51,428 bases of DNA from Akkermansia muciniphila (GTDB lineage Bacteria; Verrucomicrobiota; Verrucomicrobiia; Limisphaerales; SXTU01). A program made the translations under genes and the position numbers. The notes beneath the pieces are model-generated. The model worked only from the letters and a program-made list of their open reading frames with translations. It was not told where the DNA came from and made no database searches. Of the stretch, positions 26,501 to 34,200 are shown piece by piece (the stretch's first letter is position 1; every line of letters starts with the position of its first letter). The DNA lies in contig CAMCFN010000028.1 in NCBI GenBank assembly GCA_945874145.1, positions 1 to 51,428 of the forward strand, written 5' to 3'.

Positions 26501-27256
26501 AACTCAAACGCGGCCACCTCGACGACCGGCAACAAGAAACCCCCGACCGCGAACGTCGGTGGTATGTCTGGCACCGGCCGGCAGGGCGCGCGGTCTTACG
26601 GCAAGGTCGCGGGCAGCGAGTCGCCGAACATGCGCGGGCGCGACAAGGTGCAGGAAGGGCAGTTCGAGGCCCCGGACCAGGAGGGCGTGCTCAAGGAGAA
26701 GAAGACCGACGACATGCAGAAAGACCAGTCCACTGGCATCGGTGGCAAGCGCGTTGAGTCGGACGACACGAAGTTCAGCCTCGCGAACAAGGGTGAGTGG
26801 AGTGACAAGTTCGCCGACCGGATGCAGAAGCCGCAGGCGGTGAACCACATCGTCGAGCGCCAGGGCAAGCCGCTGGACCCGAAGGTGGCCGCGCTCTTGC
26901 GCGACATGGACGGCGAACAGAAGCAGCTCATCGAGCGCGCAAACGCGTTGCGCAAGGAGCTGAAAAATCTCTACCTGCCCACCGACCACCTCGACGACCT
27001 CATCGCGCAGCTCAACCAAAACTTGGAGAAGCTGCGCGAGGCTCCGACGGCGGAGACCTTCCGCACGCAGCAGGAGTTGCTGGACCGGTTGCGTTCGGAG
27101 GCGCGCGTGTTCCAGCGGGCGAGCACGGGGTTCCAGCCCAGCCTGCCGCGCAACCAGCAGGTGCGCGGTCGCATCCTCGACGAGCCCGCCGGCCCCGTCC
27201 TGCCGCGCTACGAGCAGGTGGTGAAGGAGTATTACCGCCGGCTGGCTGCGCCATGA
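23558..27256 (+). CDS. DUF4175-like large membrane protein, first gene of the MoxR-linked cluster
   Basis: 1232 residues from GTG 23558. The N-terminal region has transmembrane helices at about 29-52 and 64-82 and another near 148-167. A large extracytoplasmic part has Ig-like patterns, QVNLVRATLQLPEYTRLAPQ and LKLTASDDYGLSEVGLFAR, typical of the DUF4175 region of Planctomycetota/Verrucomicrobiota proteins. The C-terminal third is charged, predicted helical and coiled coil, with Lys/Glu/Gln-rich segments (KVAALLRDMDGEQKQLIERA). DUF4175 genes repeatedly neighbour MoxR/DUF58/BatA genes, so it probably works in that envelope system. Function unknown. The stop codon overlaps the next start by ATGA. 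Confidence 0.8.
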   Translation: MTSPIPHQPAPDLLRELQQLVQRNTRRWKLLIALEMLAVLVAAPLGYLWVVFSLDILVHLPRWGRVATSALFFAVLVVLGRWLWRRWCEVRLTEDQVALAIEQQSPGTSNRLINSLQISRETGSSGSDYGTAVLRENYASLKALHLQQAAKLRPALIRLSVAGLMIAIGVGFYVFKQQHFTNAASRIFQPFAQIAPLYRTLLTVETGDVQATPGSTVRVRVRIVGERPNRLAVRQVIGETSTVMQVPVPPGALTVDYTFPNLQRSLTYTVTGGDFTTPVHTIEVPLPPQVNLVRATLQLPEYTRLAPQKIETSGGDLEALHGTRAALTFVLDQPADQAVLLLEGGVAKGATNTAAPRQLELRRLSPTEFSGELTFADVAAYQVRVQRGKQAPGPSLRYGLRVLPDQPPQLALSGLDKQTEVQLGSVLPLKLTASDDYGLSEVGLFARRVATAAAPTKGATNAPAGEAIWQPVAQWPQAALPREFKLDHALAIAALGMVEGEKVEIALRARDADPAKAGAWTTSESSTLLIGGEGTVFQVLYEQILQSEADLKQLITRQQQGVALAAGWMQKFDPASGLRWDDTKNLDALAAAMREGAKAQEQLRQTAGATARNFVSAVGTLRFSLGMLADTEMIRLTRVLESVATQDTPSAKRAALAEARFTAERTIASLNEMLGQYVAFRQNWELSNMTPFLKMLADRELAFRDESLAQASKPTAPLVAKSAAARQAKVLMLAGLAQTALAGVGERVTPVDAPLGQAFTTAAVALDSSGAKTAMKQAGTELTAGRWSMAATAQTKAAAALADIHAKLKQAGAEAMARAMKEVELKASQLAAQQALEKMLPGSGDKLVNFRQDLANLSDVVQMRETVATGKPGDKDQERGTQPAIPPDLGSKLKTQESAVRPDLSTMFLGTRAEKTAKIPGLEGLTPNQITAPLVPDKLEDLVGKLLEEADEMEEKFDTLALNSGLVAVDPGEVSKMGGRLNSNAATSTTGNKKPPTANVGGMSGTGRQGARSYGKVAGSESPNMRGRDKVQEGQFEAPDQEGVLKEKKTDDMQKDQSTGIGGKRVESDDTKFSLANKGEWSDKFADRMQKPQAVNHIVERQGKPLDPKVAALLRDMDGEQKQLIERANALRKELKNLYLPTDHLDDLIAQLNQNLEKLREAPTAETFRTQQELLDRLRSEARVFQRASTGFQPSLPRNQQVRGRILDEPAGPVLPRYEQVVKEYYRRLAAP

Positions 27257-28569
27257 GTAATGCGCCCGTAGCCGCCGACGTGAGGAGGCGCACCAGATCC
27301 TTGGCCTGCGAATCCGCCTCCTCTTCTCGGCGGCTGCGCCCGAATTCACCGCTCGCAACGGCGCTCTTTCTGCTCCTTGCCTTCACCCTCCGCGCCGCCA
27401 CGCTGCCGCGCGAGTTCGAGGTCACACCCACGCCGCTCGCGGCGCCGCCGGCGTTCTTCACGCAGGTGGCCGTGTCCAACGCCCTCTGCGCCGCCGTGAG
27501 TGATGCAGCGTCCCTGCTCGTCATCGGACACCGCGTCACCCACGACCAGCATCTCGCTGTGTTCCGCCTCGATGCAAACGGCCAGCCCACCGGTGAACCG
27601 ACACGCCTGTCCCTGCCCAAGCCCGCCGTGCTCACAAAGGAGACGAACTACCCGCTGGGCCTGCTCTTCCACCCCCGCCTGCCGGTCTTGTATGTGTGGC
27701 AGGACATCACCGCGCCATCGCAGGACAAGCAGGAGAAACACGCGGCGTTCACCAACTGGCTGGAGTTCGAGCACCTGCTCATTTACGCCGTGAAGCCCAC
27801 TGGCCTCGAACTGGTCGAGGCCGCTGCGCACGGCGTGGGTTTTCACTGTGGCCTCTCGGGCGGCACGGTGGGGCTCGACGCGGCGGGCAAGACACTCTTT
27901 CTCCCCAACAGCATTGGCGGCACGTGGGACGAGGCGGGCATTGCCTACTACGCACTTGATGCGCAGGGCCTGCCGGTGGAGGCCGACGAGGCCGACGCCG
28001 CCAAGACCCGCGTGAAGGCCGGCAAGGAAAAGCCGCTCGCGAGCCGCTTCGCGCGCACCGTGGTGGCCCTGCAACGCAAGCGCACGCATCGCTACTACCC
28101 ATCCGGCGCGGGGTGGTTCGCCGGGAGTGAGGCGATGGTGATGGGCGGCTACTCCGGCTGCATGAGCGCGGATTTTCAGCGCGGCGGGCTGCGACAGGCG
28201 TGGTTCTCGACGATGGAGCACATCGGCAACTGCGTGCTCGCCGGACACCCGCAGCAGCCGGCGCTTTACCTCGCGATGCAAAACACGCCGCGCCTCTTCC
28301 AGCTCGCGCACGCGGACGGTTTCGTCTCGCTGCTGCCGCAAGTGGCGTCGGTGAAAGGCGCGCAGCTTCAGGGCGCGCCGGTCGTGCTCACGCAACAAGC
28401 GCGCGTGGCCGTGGGCGCGGCGATGTCAGTCTGTCTCTTCGGCCTGGAGGCAGACGGGCGGCTCGATGGGAAGGTGGACCAAGTCGCGCTGCCCAGCGCG
28501 TCCGTGCGGGCGATGGCCTATGCGGAAAAACGCGGGCGGCTGTATGTGGCGGTGGACAAGGGGAATTGA
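27253..28569 (+). CDS. Secreted beta-propeller-like protein with palindrome-derived N-terminus
   Basis: 438 residues. ATG 27253 overlaps the previous stop by ATGA. Residues 6-29 are encoded by a 70-bp inverted repeat (27268-27337); the true signal peptide core PLATALFLLLAFTLRAA (about 33-49) follows. No start codon lies between the palindrome and the hydrophobic core, so translation must begin in or before the repeat. The mature part has YVTN/lactonase-like strands (LHP-type LLFHPRLPVLYVW, GGTVGLDAAGKTLFLP, AVGAAMSVCLFGLEADGRL, AMAYAEKRGRLYVAVDKG), suggesting a propeller. Similar secreted propellers act as binding or lactonase proteins; catalytic residues are not evident. Extracytoplasmic part of the cluster. 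Confidence 0.75.
   Translation: MSNAPVAADVRRRTRSLACESASSSRRLRPNSPLATALFLLLAFTLRAATLPREFEVTPTPLAAPPAFFTQVAVSNALCAAVSDAASLLVIGHRVTHDQHLAVFRLDANGQPTGEPTRLSLPKPAVLTKETNYPLGLLFHPRLPVLYVWQDITAPSQDKQEKHAAFTNWLEFEHLLIYAVKPTGLELVEAAAHGVGFHCGLSGGTVGLDAAGKTLFLPNSIGGTWDEAGIAYYALDAQGLPVEADEADAAKTRVKAGKEKPLASRFARTVVALQRKRTHRYYPSGAGWFAGSEAMVMGGYSGCMSADFQRGGLRQAWFSTMEHIGNCVLAGHPQQPALYLAMQNTPRLFQLAHADGFVSLLPQVASVKGAQLQGAPVVLTQQARVAVGAAMSVCLFGLEADGRLDGKVDQVALPSASVRAMAYAEKRGRLYVAVDKGN
27268..27337. repeat. Palindromic element in N-terminal codons of the 27253 gene
   Basis: Left arm 27268-27290 (begins GTAGCCGCCGACGTGAGG) and right arm 27315-27337 match as an inverted repeat at 19 of 23 positions, with a 24-nt loop. 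Read in frame as N-terminal residues 6-29 upstream of the signal peptide core. Confidence 0.75.
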
Positions 28570-28572
28570 GGG

Positions 28573-29214
28573 ATGAACGCGAGCCTCTTCAAACTCAGAA
28601 CCCTCGCCCTCCTCGCGATGATTTTGTTGGCCGCGCCCGTTGGACAGGCCCGCACCATCACGCTCAAGCCCGAGGCCGTGGATGCCTTCGCCGCGTTGTC
28701 CGAGAGCCATCCGCGCAGCGGCTGGGCGGCGCAGCAGATTGACCCGACGCTCTTCGTCTCCCACCCGCCCATCGGCGGCGCGAGCACGAGCTACCTCGTC
28801 CGCTATTCCTTCGACCAAATCCCCAAAGGCAACCGCATCACGCACGCCGAGTGGGTCATCCCCGCCGGGCCACCGACGACGTGCACCGTGACCGTGTGGC
28901 GCGTGCTCGCGGAGTGGGGCATCGGCGTATGCCACCAGTTCCGCAGGGTCCATCCGCAGCGGCAGGAGTGGTCCGTGCCCGGCGCGCGCGGTCGCTCCGT
29001 GGACCGCGCGACCAAGCCCACCGGCAACGGCAAGTTCGAACCCGGCGCGCTGCAAGTCACGGTGAACGTCACGCAAGACGTGGAGCTTTGGCACGGCAGC
29101 GCGGCCCCGAATCGCGGCTGGCTGATCACCTTCGACGGCCCGTGCATCCTCATGTCGCCCACCCACGCCGGGCGGCAACAGTGGCAACTCAGAATCACCT
29201 ATGAGCCGGAGTGA
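28573..29214 (+). CDS. Secreted DNRLRE/CBM-like protein
   Basis: 213 residues with a clear signal peptide (LRTLALLAMILLAAPVGQA, about residues 8-26) directly at the N-terminus. The mature portion resembles a DNRLRE/disaggregatase-related beta-sandwich: IGGASTSYLVRYSFDQIPKG at the start, VTVWRVLAEWGIG in the middle, and VNVTQDVELWHGSAAPNRGW followed by LITFDGP, the typical terminal strand. Such domains occur in surface and carbohydrate-related proteins. It is the only one of the five secreted genes of this cluster with no palindrome at its start. The stop overlaps the next ATG by 14 nt. Confidence 0.75.
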   Translation: MNASLFKLRTLALLAMILLAAPVGQARTITLKPEAVDAFAALSESHPRSGWAAQQIDPTLFVSHPPIGGASTSYLVRYSFDQIPKGNRITHAEWVIPAGPPTTCTVTVWRVLAEWGIGVCHQFRRVHPQRQEWSVPGARGRSVDRATKPTGNGKFEPGALQVTVNVTQDVELWHGSAAPNRGWLITFDGPCILMSPTHAGRQQWQLRITYEPE

Positions 29215-31966
29215 CCTTTCACCGCAGAGACACCATGAACACAGAGGGCTTCATCCCGGGCCGCACTCTGTGTTCATCGCGTCTCTCTGGTCCATCCTTC
29301 TGCTGGCCGCCTCGATGGTTGCCCAAGCCGCCGCACCCGCACCGCCGAAGGTCGCTGCGAAGACTCTTCCTCCTCCGCCCGCCGTGGCGTTGCCCGCGCC
29401 CGCCTGGGTGCCCGGCTATCGCGTGCGCTTCCCGCTGCGGCTCATCGGTGACTACACCAGCGAGAAGGCGCAGACGCAGTCCGTCATCGCGCGGCTGCCG
29501 GCGGCGGGTTGGCTGCGGCCCGATGGCGCGGACATCTGTATCCAGCGGCAGGACGGCACGGTGCTGCCCGTCGCCGTGCTCTCGCATCAGCCCGATGGCG
29601 AGACGCTCATCCAGTTCAAACGCAACACCAACAACCCGGCTTATTGGGCCTATGCGGGGAATCCCAAACTGCCGCACCCCAACGTCGCGCCGCTGCCCGA
29701 GGGAATCACCGTCGAGTTCCGCAGCTGGCCCGGCACGTCGCTCGCGAGCTGGGCGGACGTGGTCGGGAGCTTGAAGCAAAACCCGGCGGTCATCGGCAAC
29801 GCCTTCGTGGATCAGGTGGTGCAGAACGTGAACCCCGCGCGGCCCGACAACGTGCGCAACTTCGCCGCGTCCTACCGGGGCTTCCTGCGCATTCCGGAGG
29901 ATGGCGCTTACAAGTTTTACCTCGGCGCGGAGAACGCGGCGTTCCTGTTTATCAACACCAACCGCGTCTTCGAGCAGACCGGCGCGGCCCGCTTCACCAC
30001 GCGCATTCCCGTGACGGCGTGGCGCGAGGTGGAGCTGACGGCGGGCGTGCATCCCTTCGAGGTGCATCACGTCTGCGGCCCCGCCACCGCCGCGGCGAAC
30101 TGCACGCTCTACCTCAAGCGCGACACGGCGAACAAGAAGCTCGCTGCCGCCGCCGTGCCCGCCGCGATGTTCGCCCCAGCCACGCGCGCCGAGGCGGCGG
30201 GCATCGAGGGCGCGAACGGCGCGCCGGCCATGACCTTTGCGTGGAGCGTGGACGACACCTTGAGCACACCGGCGCTGGCGTTGCATCTCGTGCGCTTCGA
30301 GTCGCACGGCACCAGCCCGGACCCGGCGGAGGTCCAGTGGGATTTCGGCGACGGCACGCGCGGCACGGGGCGCTCGCCTACGCACGTTTATTTCAAGTCC
30401 GGCGAGTATTTCGTCACGCTGACCGCCGGCGCGGGCGCGCCACCGGTGAAGCAACGCGTCTACGTGTGGACCGCGCCGATTCCCACCAGCCCGCACTCGC
30501 TGGAGCGCGCCGTGGCGCTGCTGTCCGCCGATGACTGGAGCGGCTGGGATGTGCAGCGTTTCAACTCGGCGTTCGACTTCCTGCTCGTTTCCGAGCAGCC
30601 GAACCGCTGGCCGCTGGTTGAGCGGCTTGCGCGGCATCTGCTCGCGCAACCGGACCTGGATGTGAAGCGCCGGGTCGCTCTGCAAACCTCGTTGATGGAA
30701 GCGCTGGCCCGGCAGGGCCGCGGCACGGAAGCGATGGCGCTGATGGAGGAGGCGCTCAAGGTTGCGGGCAAGGTCCCGAGCCTGCGCGTGACCGTGCTGC
30801 TCAAGGGCGCGGACTTGCAGTGGAATTATCTGAAGGAGTTTCCCAAGGCCGCGCAGCTCTACGAGAGCATCATCCAGGACCATCGCGGCCTCGGGCATCC
30901 GGCGGTGCGCGAGGCGGCCATCCACTGGGGCGACCTCTACACGCAGGCCGGCGACCTCGTGCAAGCCGCCGAGCGCTATCGGCTGGCGAAGTCGCTGGGC
31001 GGCGAACGCTTCGCCGCGACCGGCCAGAACGAGGCCATCCAGCGCGGCGCGTTGCTGCGCATCACGGAACAGAAACTCCGCACCGGCGACGTGCGCGGCA
31101 CGCGGCTCTTGCTGGAGCGGCTCGAACTGGATTTCCCGGAGCAGAAGCTCGAAGGGATGTATCGCTTCCTCCGCGCGGAGACCGACCGGTTCGCGGGCCG
31201 CTACGAGGACGCCATCCGCCATTACGAAGTGCTGCTGAAGCTCCGGCAGTGGGCCGGGTTCCGTGACCGCGCGATGCACGGGCTGGCTGATTGCGCACTG
31301 CGGCAGGAGGATTTCGCGAACGCCCTGGCTTGGTTCGAGAAGCTGAGCGAGACGTTCCCCGACTACTTCACGCAGCATAAGCTCACGCCGGTTTTCAACG
31401 TGGTGAAAGTGCGAGCGGAACGTGCTGTTGCCGCGAAGACAAACGAAGTGGCCGTAGCCAGCACGACGTTTCGCGGCCACGTCACGGGCTTCGAGCCGGG
31501 TGAGATGCAGCCCCCCGGGCGCTTCGACCGCGTCGCGTTCGCACCGATGCTCGGCATGGACGGGCCAACGGTGACGAGCGGGCGCTTCAGCTACATCAAG
31601 GAACTGCGCAATGTGCAACCCGACAGCACGTGCTGGGTGGAGTTCTGGTATCGCAAGCAGGGCAACACGAGCCTGGAGCCTTACCAGTATTGTTACATGA
31701 ACGTCTGGATGTATGCCGGTGCCGACGGCCCCGCCACCAACCCGACCGCACACGTTCTCATCCCGCTGGACCGCGCGTCCTACGGCCAGTGGCGCAAGGC
31801 CGCCGTGCGCATCCGCACACCGCTCGCGTCCGATGCGCTGCTGAAGCTCGAACTCATTAACATCACCGGCACCGTGCAGATTGACGGCCTCAAAATCCTG
31901 CCCGTGAGCGACCGGCAGAGTGATTCGCTGCGGAGTTTCATCGAGGCGGAGGAGGTGGGGCAATGA
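29201..31966 (+). CDS. Large secreted protein: PA14-like, PKD, TPR-like repeats
   Basis: 921 residues. ATG 29201 overlaps the previous gene. Residues 7-31 are encoded by a palindromic element (29221-29291); its right arm itself encodes SVFIASLWS, the start of the signal-peptide hydrophobic core (about 23-45). Mature domains in order: an N-terminal beta region; a PA14-like region with RGFLRIPEDGAYKFYLGAEN (about 205-300); a PKD domain with WDFGDGTRGTGRSPTHVYF (about 370-420); a helical, TPR-like region (about 435-735, AAQLYESIIQDH, AIHWGDLYTQAGDLVQAAER); and a C-terminal jellyroll-like stretch (about 745-905). It suggests a surface assembly or adhesion scaffold. Function unknown. Ends 4 nt into the next gene (ATGA). 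Confidence 0.8.
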   Translation: MSRSDLSPQRHHEHRGLHPGPHSVFIASLWSILLLAASMVAQAAAPAPPKVAAKTLPPPPAVALPAPAWVPGYRVRFPLRLIGDYTSEKAQTQSVIARLPAAGWLRPDGADICIQRQDGTVLPVAVLSHQPDGETLIQFKRNTNNPAYWAYAGNPKLPHPNVAPLPEGITVEFRSWPGTSLASWADVVGSLKQNPAVIGNAFVDQVVQNVNPARPDNVRNFAASYRGFLRIPEDGAYKFYLGAENAAFLFINTNRVFEQTGAARFTTRIPVTAWREVELTAGVHPFEVHHVCGPATAAANCTLYLKRDTANKKLAAAAVPAAMFAPATRAEAAGIEGANGAPAMTFAWSVDDTLSTPALALHLVRFESHGTSPDPAEVQWDFGDGTRGTGRSPTHVYFKSGEYFVTLTAGAGAPPVKQRVYVWTAPIPTSPHSLERAVALLSADDWSGWDVQRFNSAFDFLLVSEQPNRWPLVERLARHLLAQPDLDVKRRVALQTSLMEALARQGRGTEAMALMEEALKVAGKVPSLRVTVLLKGADLQWNYLKEFPKAAQLYESIIQDHRGLGHPAVREAAIHWGDLYTQAGDLVQAAERYRLAKSLGGERFAATGQNEAIQRGALLRITEQKLRTGDVRGTRLLLERLELDFPEQKLEGMYRFLRAETDRFAGRYEDAIRHYEVLLKLRQWAGFRDRAMHGLADCALRQEDFANALAWFEKLSETFPDYFTQHKLTPVFNVVKVRAERAVAAKTNEVAVASTTFRGHVTGFEPGEMQPPGRFDRVAFAPMLGMDGPTVTSGRFSYIKELRNVQPDSTCWVEFWYRKQGNTSLEPYQYCYMNVWMYAGADGPATNPTAHVLIPLDRASYGQWRKAAVRIRTPLASDALLKLELINITGTVQIDGLKILPVSDRQSDSLRSFIEAEEVGQ
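29221..29291. repeat. Palindromic element (CAGAGACAC..GAACACAGAG family) in N-terminus of 29201 gene
   Basis: Left arm 29221-29246 (ACCGCAGAGACACCATGAAC...) and right arm 29266-29291 match at 22 of 26 positions, loop 19 nt. Its right arm encodes SVFIASLWS of the signal peptide. The same repeat family, better preserved, is at 32000-32071. Confidence 0.8.
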
Positions 31967-34200
31967 CACGGAACCGCAGCCAAGCAGCCAGCCAGATGAA
32001 CCACAGAGACACGATGAACACAGAGTTTTTTCGCTGGTTGCCTTTCTCTGTGTTCATCGTGTCTCTGTGGTCCACCACCCCGCTGCTCGCCAAGGAAATC
32101 CATTCCAACGGCCTCGGCGGCGGGCGCTGGAGCGATGTCTCCACATGGAAGGGCGGCGCGGTGCCGAGCGCCGAAGATGATGCCGTCATCTCCGCCCGCG
32201 ACACCGTGGTCTTCGACCGCGACGACTCGGACAAGACCACCTGCAAGCAGTTGCTCCTTGATGCGAACTCCAACCTCGCGTTCCAGTCCGGCCAAGGCCG
32301 CCGCGTGCTCTCCGTGGACGGAATGGTCGAGGCTTACGGCAGCATCAAGATGCACGCGCCGGGCCTCACGGACGCGATGGAGTTGCGGCTCGTGGCCACG
32401 AACTCGGCGGAGCGCATCTTCAAGCTCCTGCGCGGCGGGTCATTGTTCCTGGTCGGTCGCGCCAACTTGCCGGAGGACAAGCGCAACGTCGCCATCGTCT
32501 CCCCCATCGCGCCAGGCGAGAAAGCGCCCGTGCCCGCCGAACTCACCGCTGTCGCCCGCACGATGGTGGATTTGCAGAACGCCCAGTTCGACAATGTCCA
32601 CGTGGGCCTCACGGGAATTGATAACACTGGCGACAAGCCCAACGAGCGCTGCAACGTGATTGGCAACCGCTTCACCGCGTTCGGACGCCTGAGCCTCACG
32701 GGATGCGACACGCCGGCCATTGTGCGCAACGAGTTCCGCGCGCAGAAGGCGGCGATGGTCCGCCCGTCCGCCCTCTCCGTCACGAGTTGCCAGCTCGCGG
32801 ACATCCGCGACAACCGCATCTACGGCGCTTACGCCATCGGCATCGCCGTGAGCGCGGGCGAGTGCAGCGTGAGCGGCAACGTCATCGAGGACTGCGCGAC
32901 GGGCATCTCGTGGCACACCGGCAACGCCATGCTGAAGCAAAACATCCTTCGCCACTGCCACACCGGCATGAGCCTGCGCACGCTCACGGGCAGCGCGGAG
33001 GACACGTTGATTGACCGCTCCGTCACCGCCGTCTCGCTGGCGGCCGCGAAGGTCCAGCTCACGAGCATCACCATCACCAACGCCGTGACCAACAAAGTGC
33101 TGCACCTCATCTCCAGCTCGCTGACGATGCTCAATTGCAACATCCCGCCTGAGCAAATCACGCTCACACCGTCGTCCGCGAAGCCGAAGATCGTGCGCGG
33201 CGAGGAGCCGTTGGAGGTGCTGGAGTTCCTCGTGGTGCGCGTGAAGGGCGAGTCCCCGCGCAACACGCACGTCGAGGTGGTTACCACGAACCCCGAGAAG
33301 CCGCTCGCGCCGGGGGCCACGGACTTGAACATCCGCAATTCGCCTGCGCCCCTGCGCGTGGATGGCATGACGCCGCTCCCGCACACGCTCACCCCGCTGG
33401 TCGTGAAATCCTGGCGCATGCAGGAGGATGGCGTCGTCGTGCCCGCGCCGGAATACACCTTGAGCGTGTGGACGCTGGCGACGCAGTTCCCCGGCGCGAT
33501 CAAATCCACTGCCGACCTCAAGCTCGACGCCGAATACTACCTCGCGGAGTCCGCCAAGGCCGCGAAGGCCGTGACCGACGCCCGCGCCGCAGTGGACAAG
33601 GTCGCTGCCAAGGCCGTCACCGACCAAGCCGCCGTCGAGGCCGCGTGGAACTCAGCGAAGGCCGCTGCCGACCAAGCCGCCACCAACCTTGCAGCCGCGC
33701 AGAAACTGGCGGCGGTCACCAAGCTGGTCGCCGACAAGGCCTTCACCGACTCCGCTGAGAAGGCCAAAGCCGCCGCTGCCGCCCGGCTGGCCAACGTGAA
33801 AACGCCCGCCAAAGCCGTTGCTGAGAAAGCTGCGGCCGACACGGCCGCGACGCAGACCAAAGCCGCAGCCGACCAGGCTTCCGCCACCTTGGCCACGGCT
33901 CAGAAGGCAGCCACGGATGCCAAGCTGGCTGCGGACAAAGCGGCTGCCGAAGCCGCCGCGAAGACCAAGGCCGTTGCCGATGCCCGGGCCGCCGCCGACA
34001 AGCTGATCGCCAAAATCACCTCGGAAACCGCCGCCGCCGAGACCGCGTGGAATCTCGCCAAGGCGGTCTCCGCCAAAGCCGCCACCCAGCCCACCGCGCT
34101 GCCGAAGGTTCTCAAAACCCTCAAGCTCACCCCCAGCCACACCTGGCATCGCCCGCAGCCGAATGCGCCGGAACCGACGGTCGAAATCCAGTTGCCATGA
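31963..34200 (+). CDS. Secreted G8-like / right-handed beta-helix protein with Ala-rich coiled coil
   Basis: 745 residues from ATG 31963, overlapping the previous stop (ATGA). Residues 13-37 come from a perfect 26-nt palindrome (32000-32071) whose left arm reads NHRDTMNTE (including an internal Met18) and whose right arm reads SVFIVSLWS, most of the signal peptide. The mature start (GLGGGRWSDVSTWKGGAVPS) fits a G8-like domain. Residues about 210-380 show repeated short strands typical of parallel beta-helices (NRIYGAYAIGIAVSAGECSV, NILRHCHTGMSL). Residues about 527-716 are Ala/Lys/Asp-rich heptad-like repeats (KAVADARAAADK), a long predicted helix. This could be a periplasm-spanning or surface fibre; function unknown. 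Confidence 0.78.
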   Translation: MTRNRSQAASQMNHRDTMNTEFFRWLPFSVFIVSLWSTTPLLAKEIHSNGLGGGRWSDVSTWKGGAVPSAEDDAVISARDTVVFDRDDSDKTTCKQLLLDANSNLAFQSGQGRRVLSVDGMVEAYGSIKMHAPGLTDAMELRLVATNSAERIFKLLRGGSLFLVGRANLPEDKRNVAIVSPIAPGEKAPVPAELTAVARTMVDLQNAQFDNVHVGLTGIDNTGDKPNERCNVIGNRFTAFGRLSLTGCDTPAIVRNEFRAQKAAMVRPSALSVTSCQLADIRDNRIYGAYAIGIAVSAGECSVSGNVIEDCATGISWHTGNAMLKQNILRHCHTGMSLRTLTGSAEDTLIDRSVTAVSLAAAKVQLTSITITNAVTNKVLHLISSSLTMLNCNIPPEQITLTPSSAKPKIVRGEEPLEVLEFLVVRVKGESPRNTHVEVVTTNPEKPLAPGATDLNIRNSPAPLRVDGMTPLPHTLTPLVVKSWRMQEDGVVVPAPEYTLSVWTLATQFPGAIKSTADLKLDAEYYLAESAKAAKAVTDARAAVDKVAAKAVTDQAAVEAAWNSAKAAADQAATNLAAAQKLAAVTKLVADKAFTDSAEKAKAAAAARLANVKTPAKAVAEKAAADTAATQTKAAADQASATLATAQKAATDAKLAADKAAAEAAAKTKAVADARAAADKLIAKITSETAAAETAWNLAKAVSAKAATQPTALPKVLKTLKLTPSHTWHRPQPNAPEPTVEIQLP
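32000..32071. repeat. Perfect 26-nt palindromic element in N-terminus of 31963 gene
   Basis: Left arm 32000-32025 (starts ACCACAGAGACACGATG) and right arm 32046-32071 are exact reverse complements, loop 20 nt. It carries an in-frame ATG at 32014 and encodes the hydrophobic core of the signal peptide, so it may supply the true start of the protein. Confidence 0.85.

Noticed and set aside
29219..31969. 916-residue open frame on the minus strand
   Set aside because: Antisense to the PA14-like/PKD/TPR gene. Its composition is typical of a mirror frame, while the plus strand has recognisable domains.
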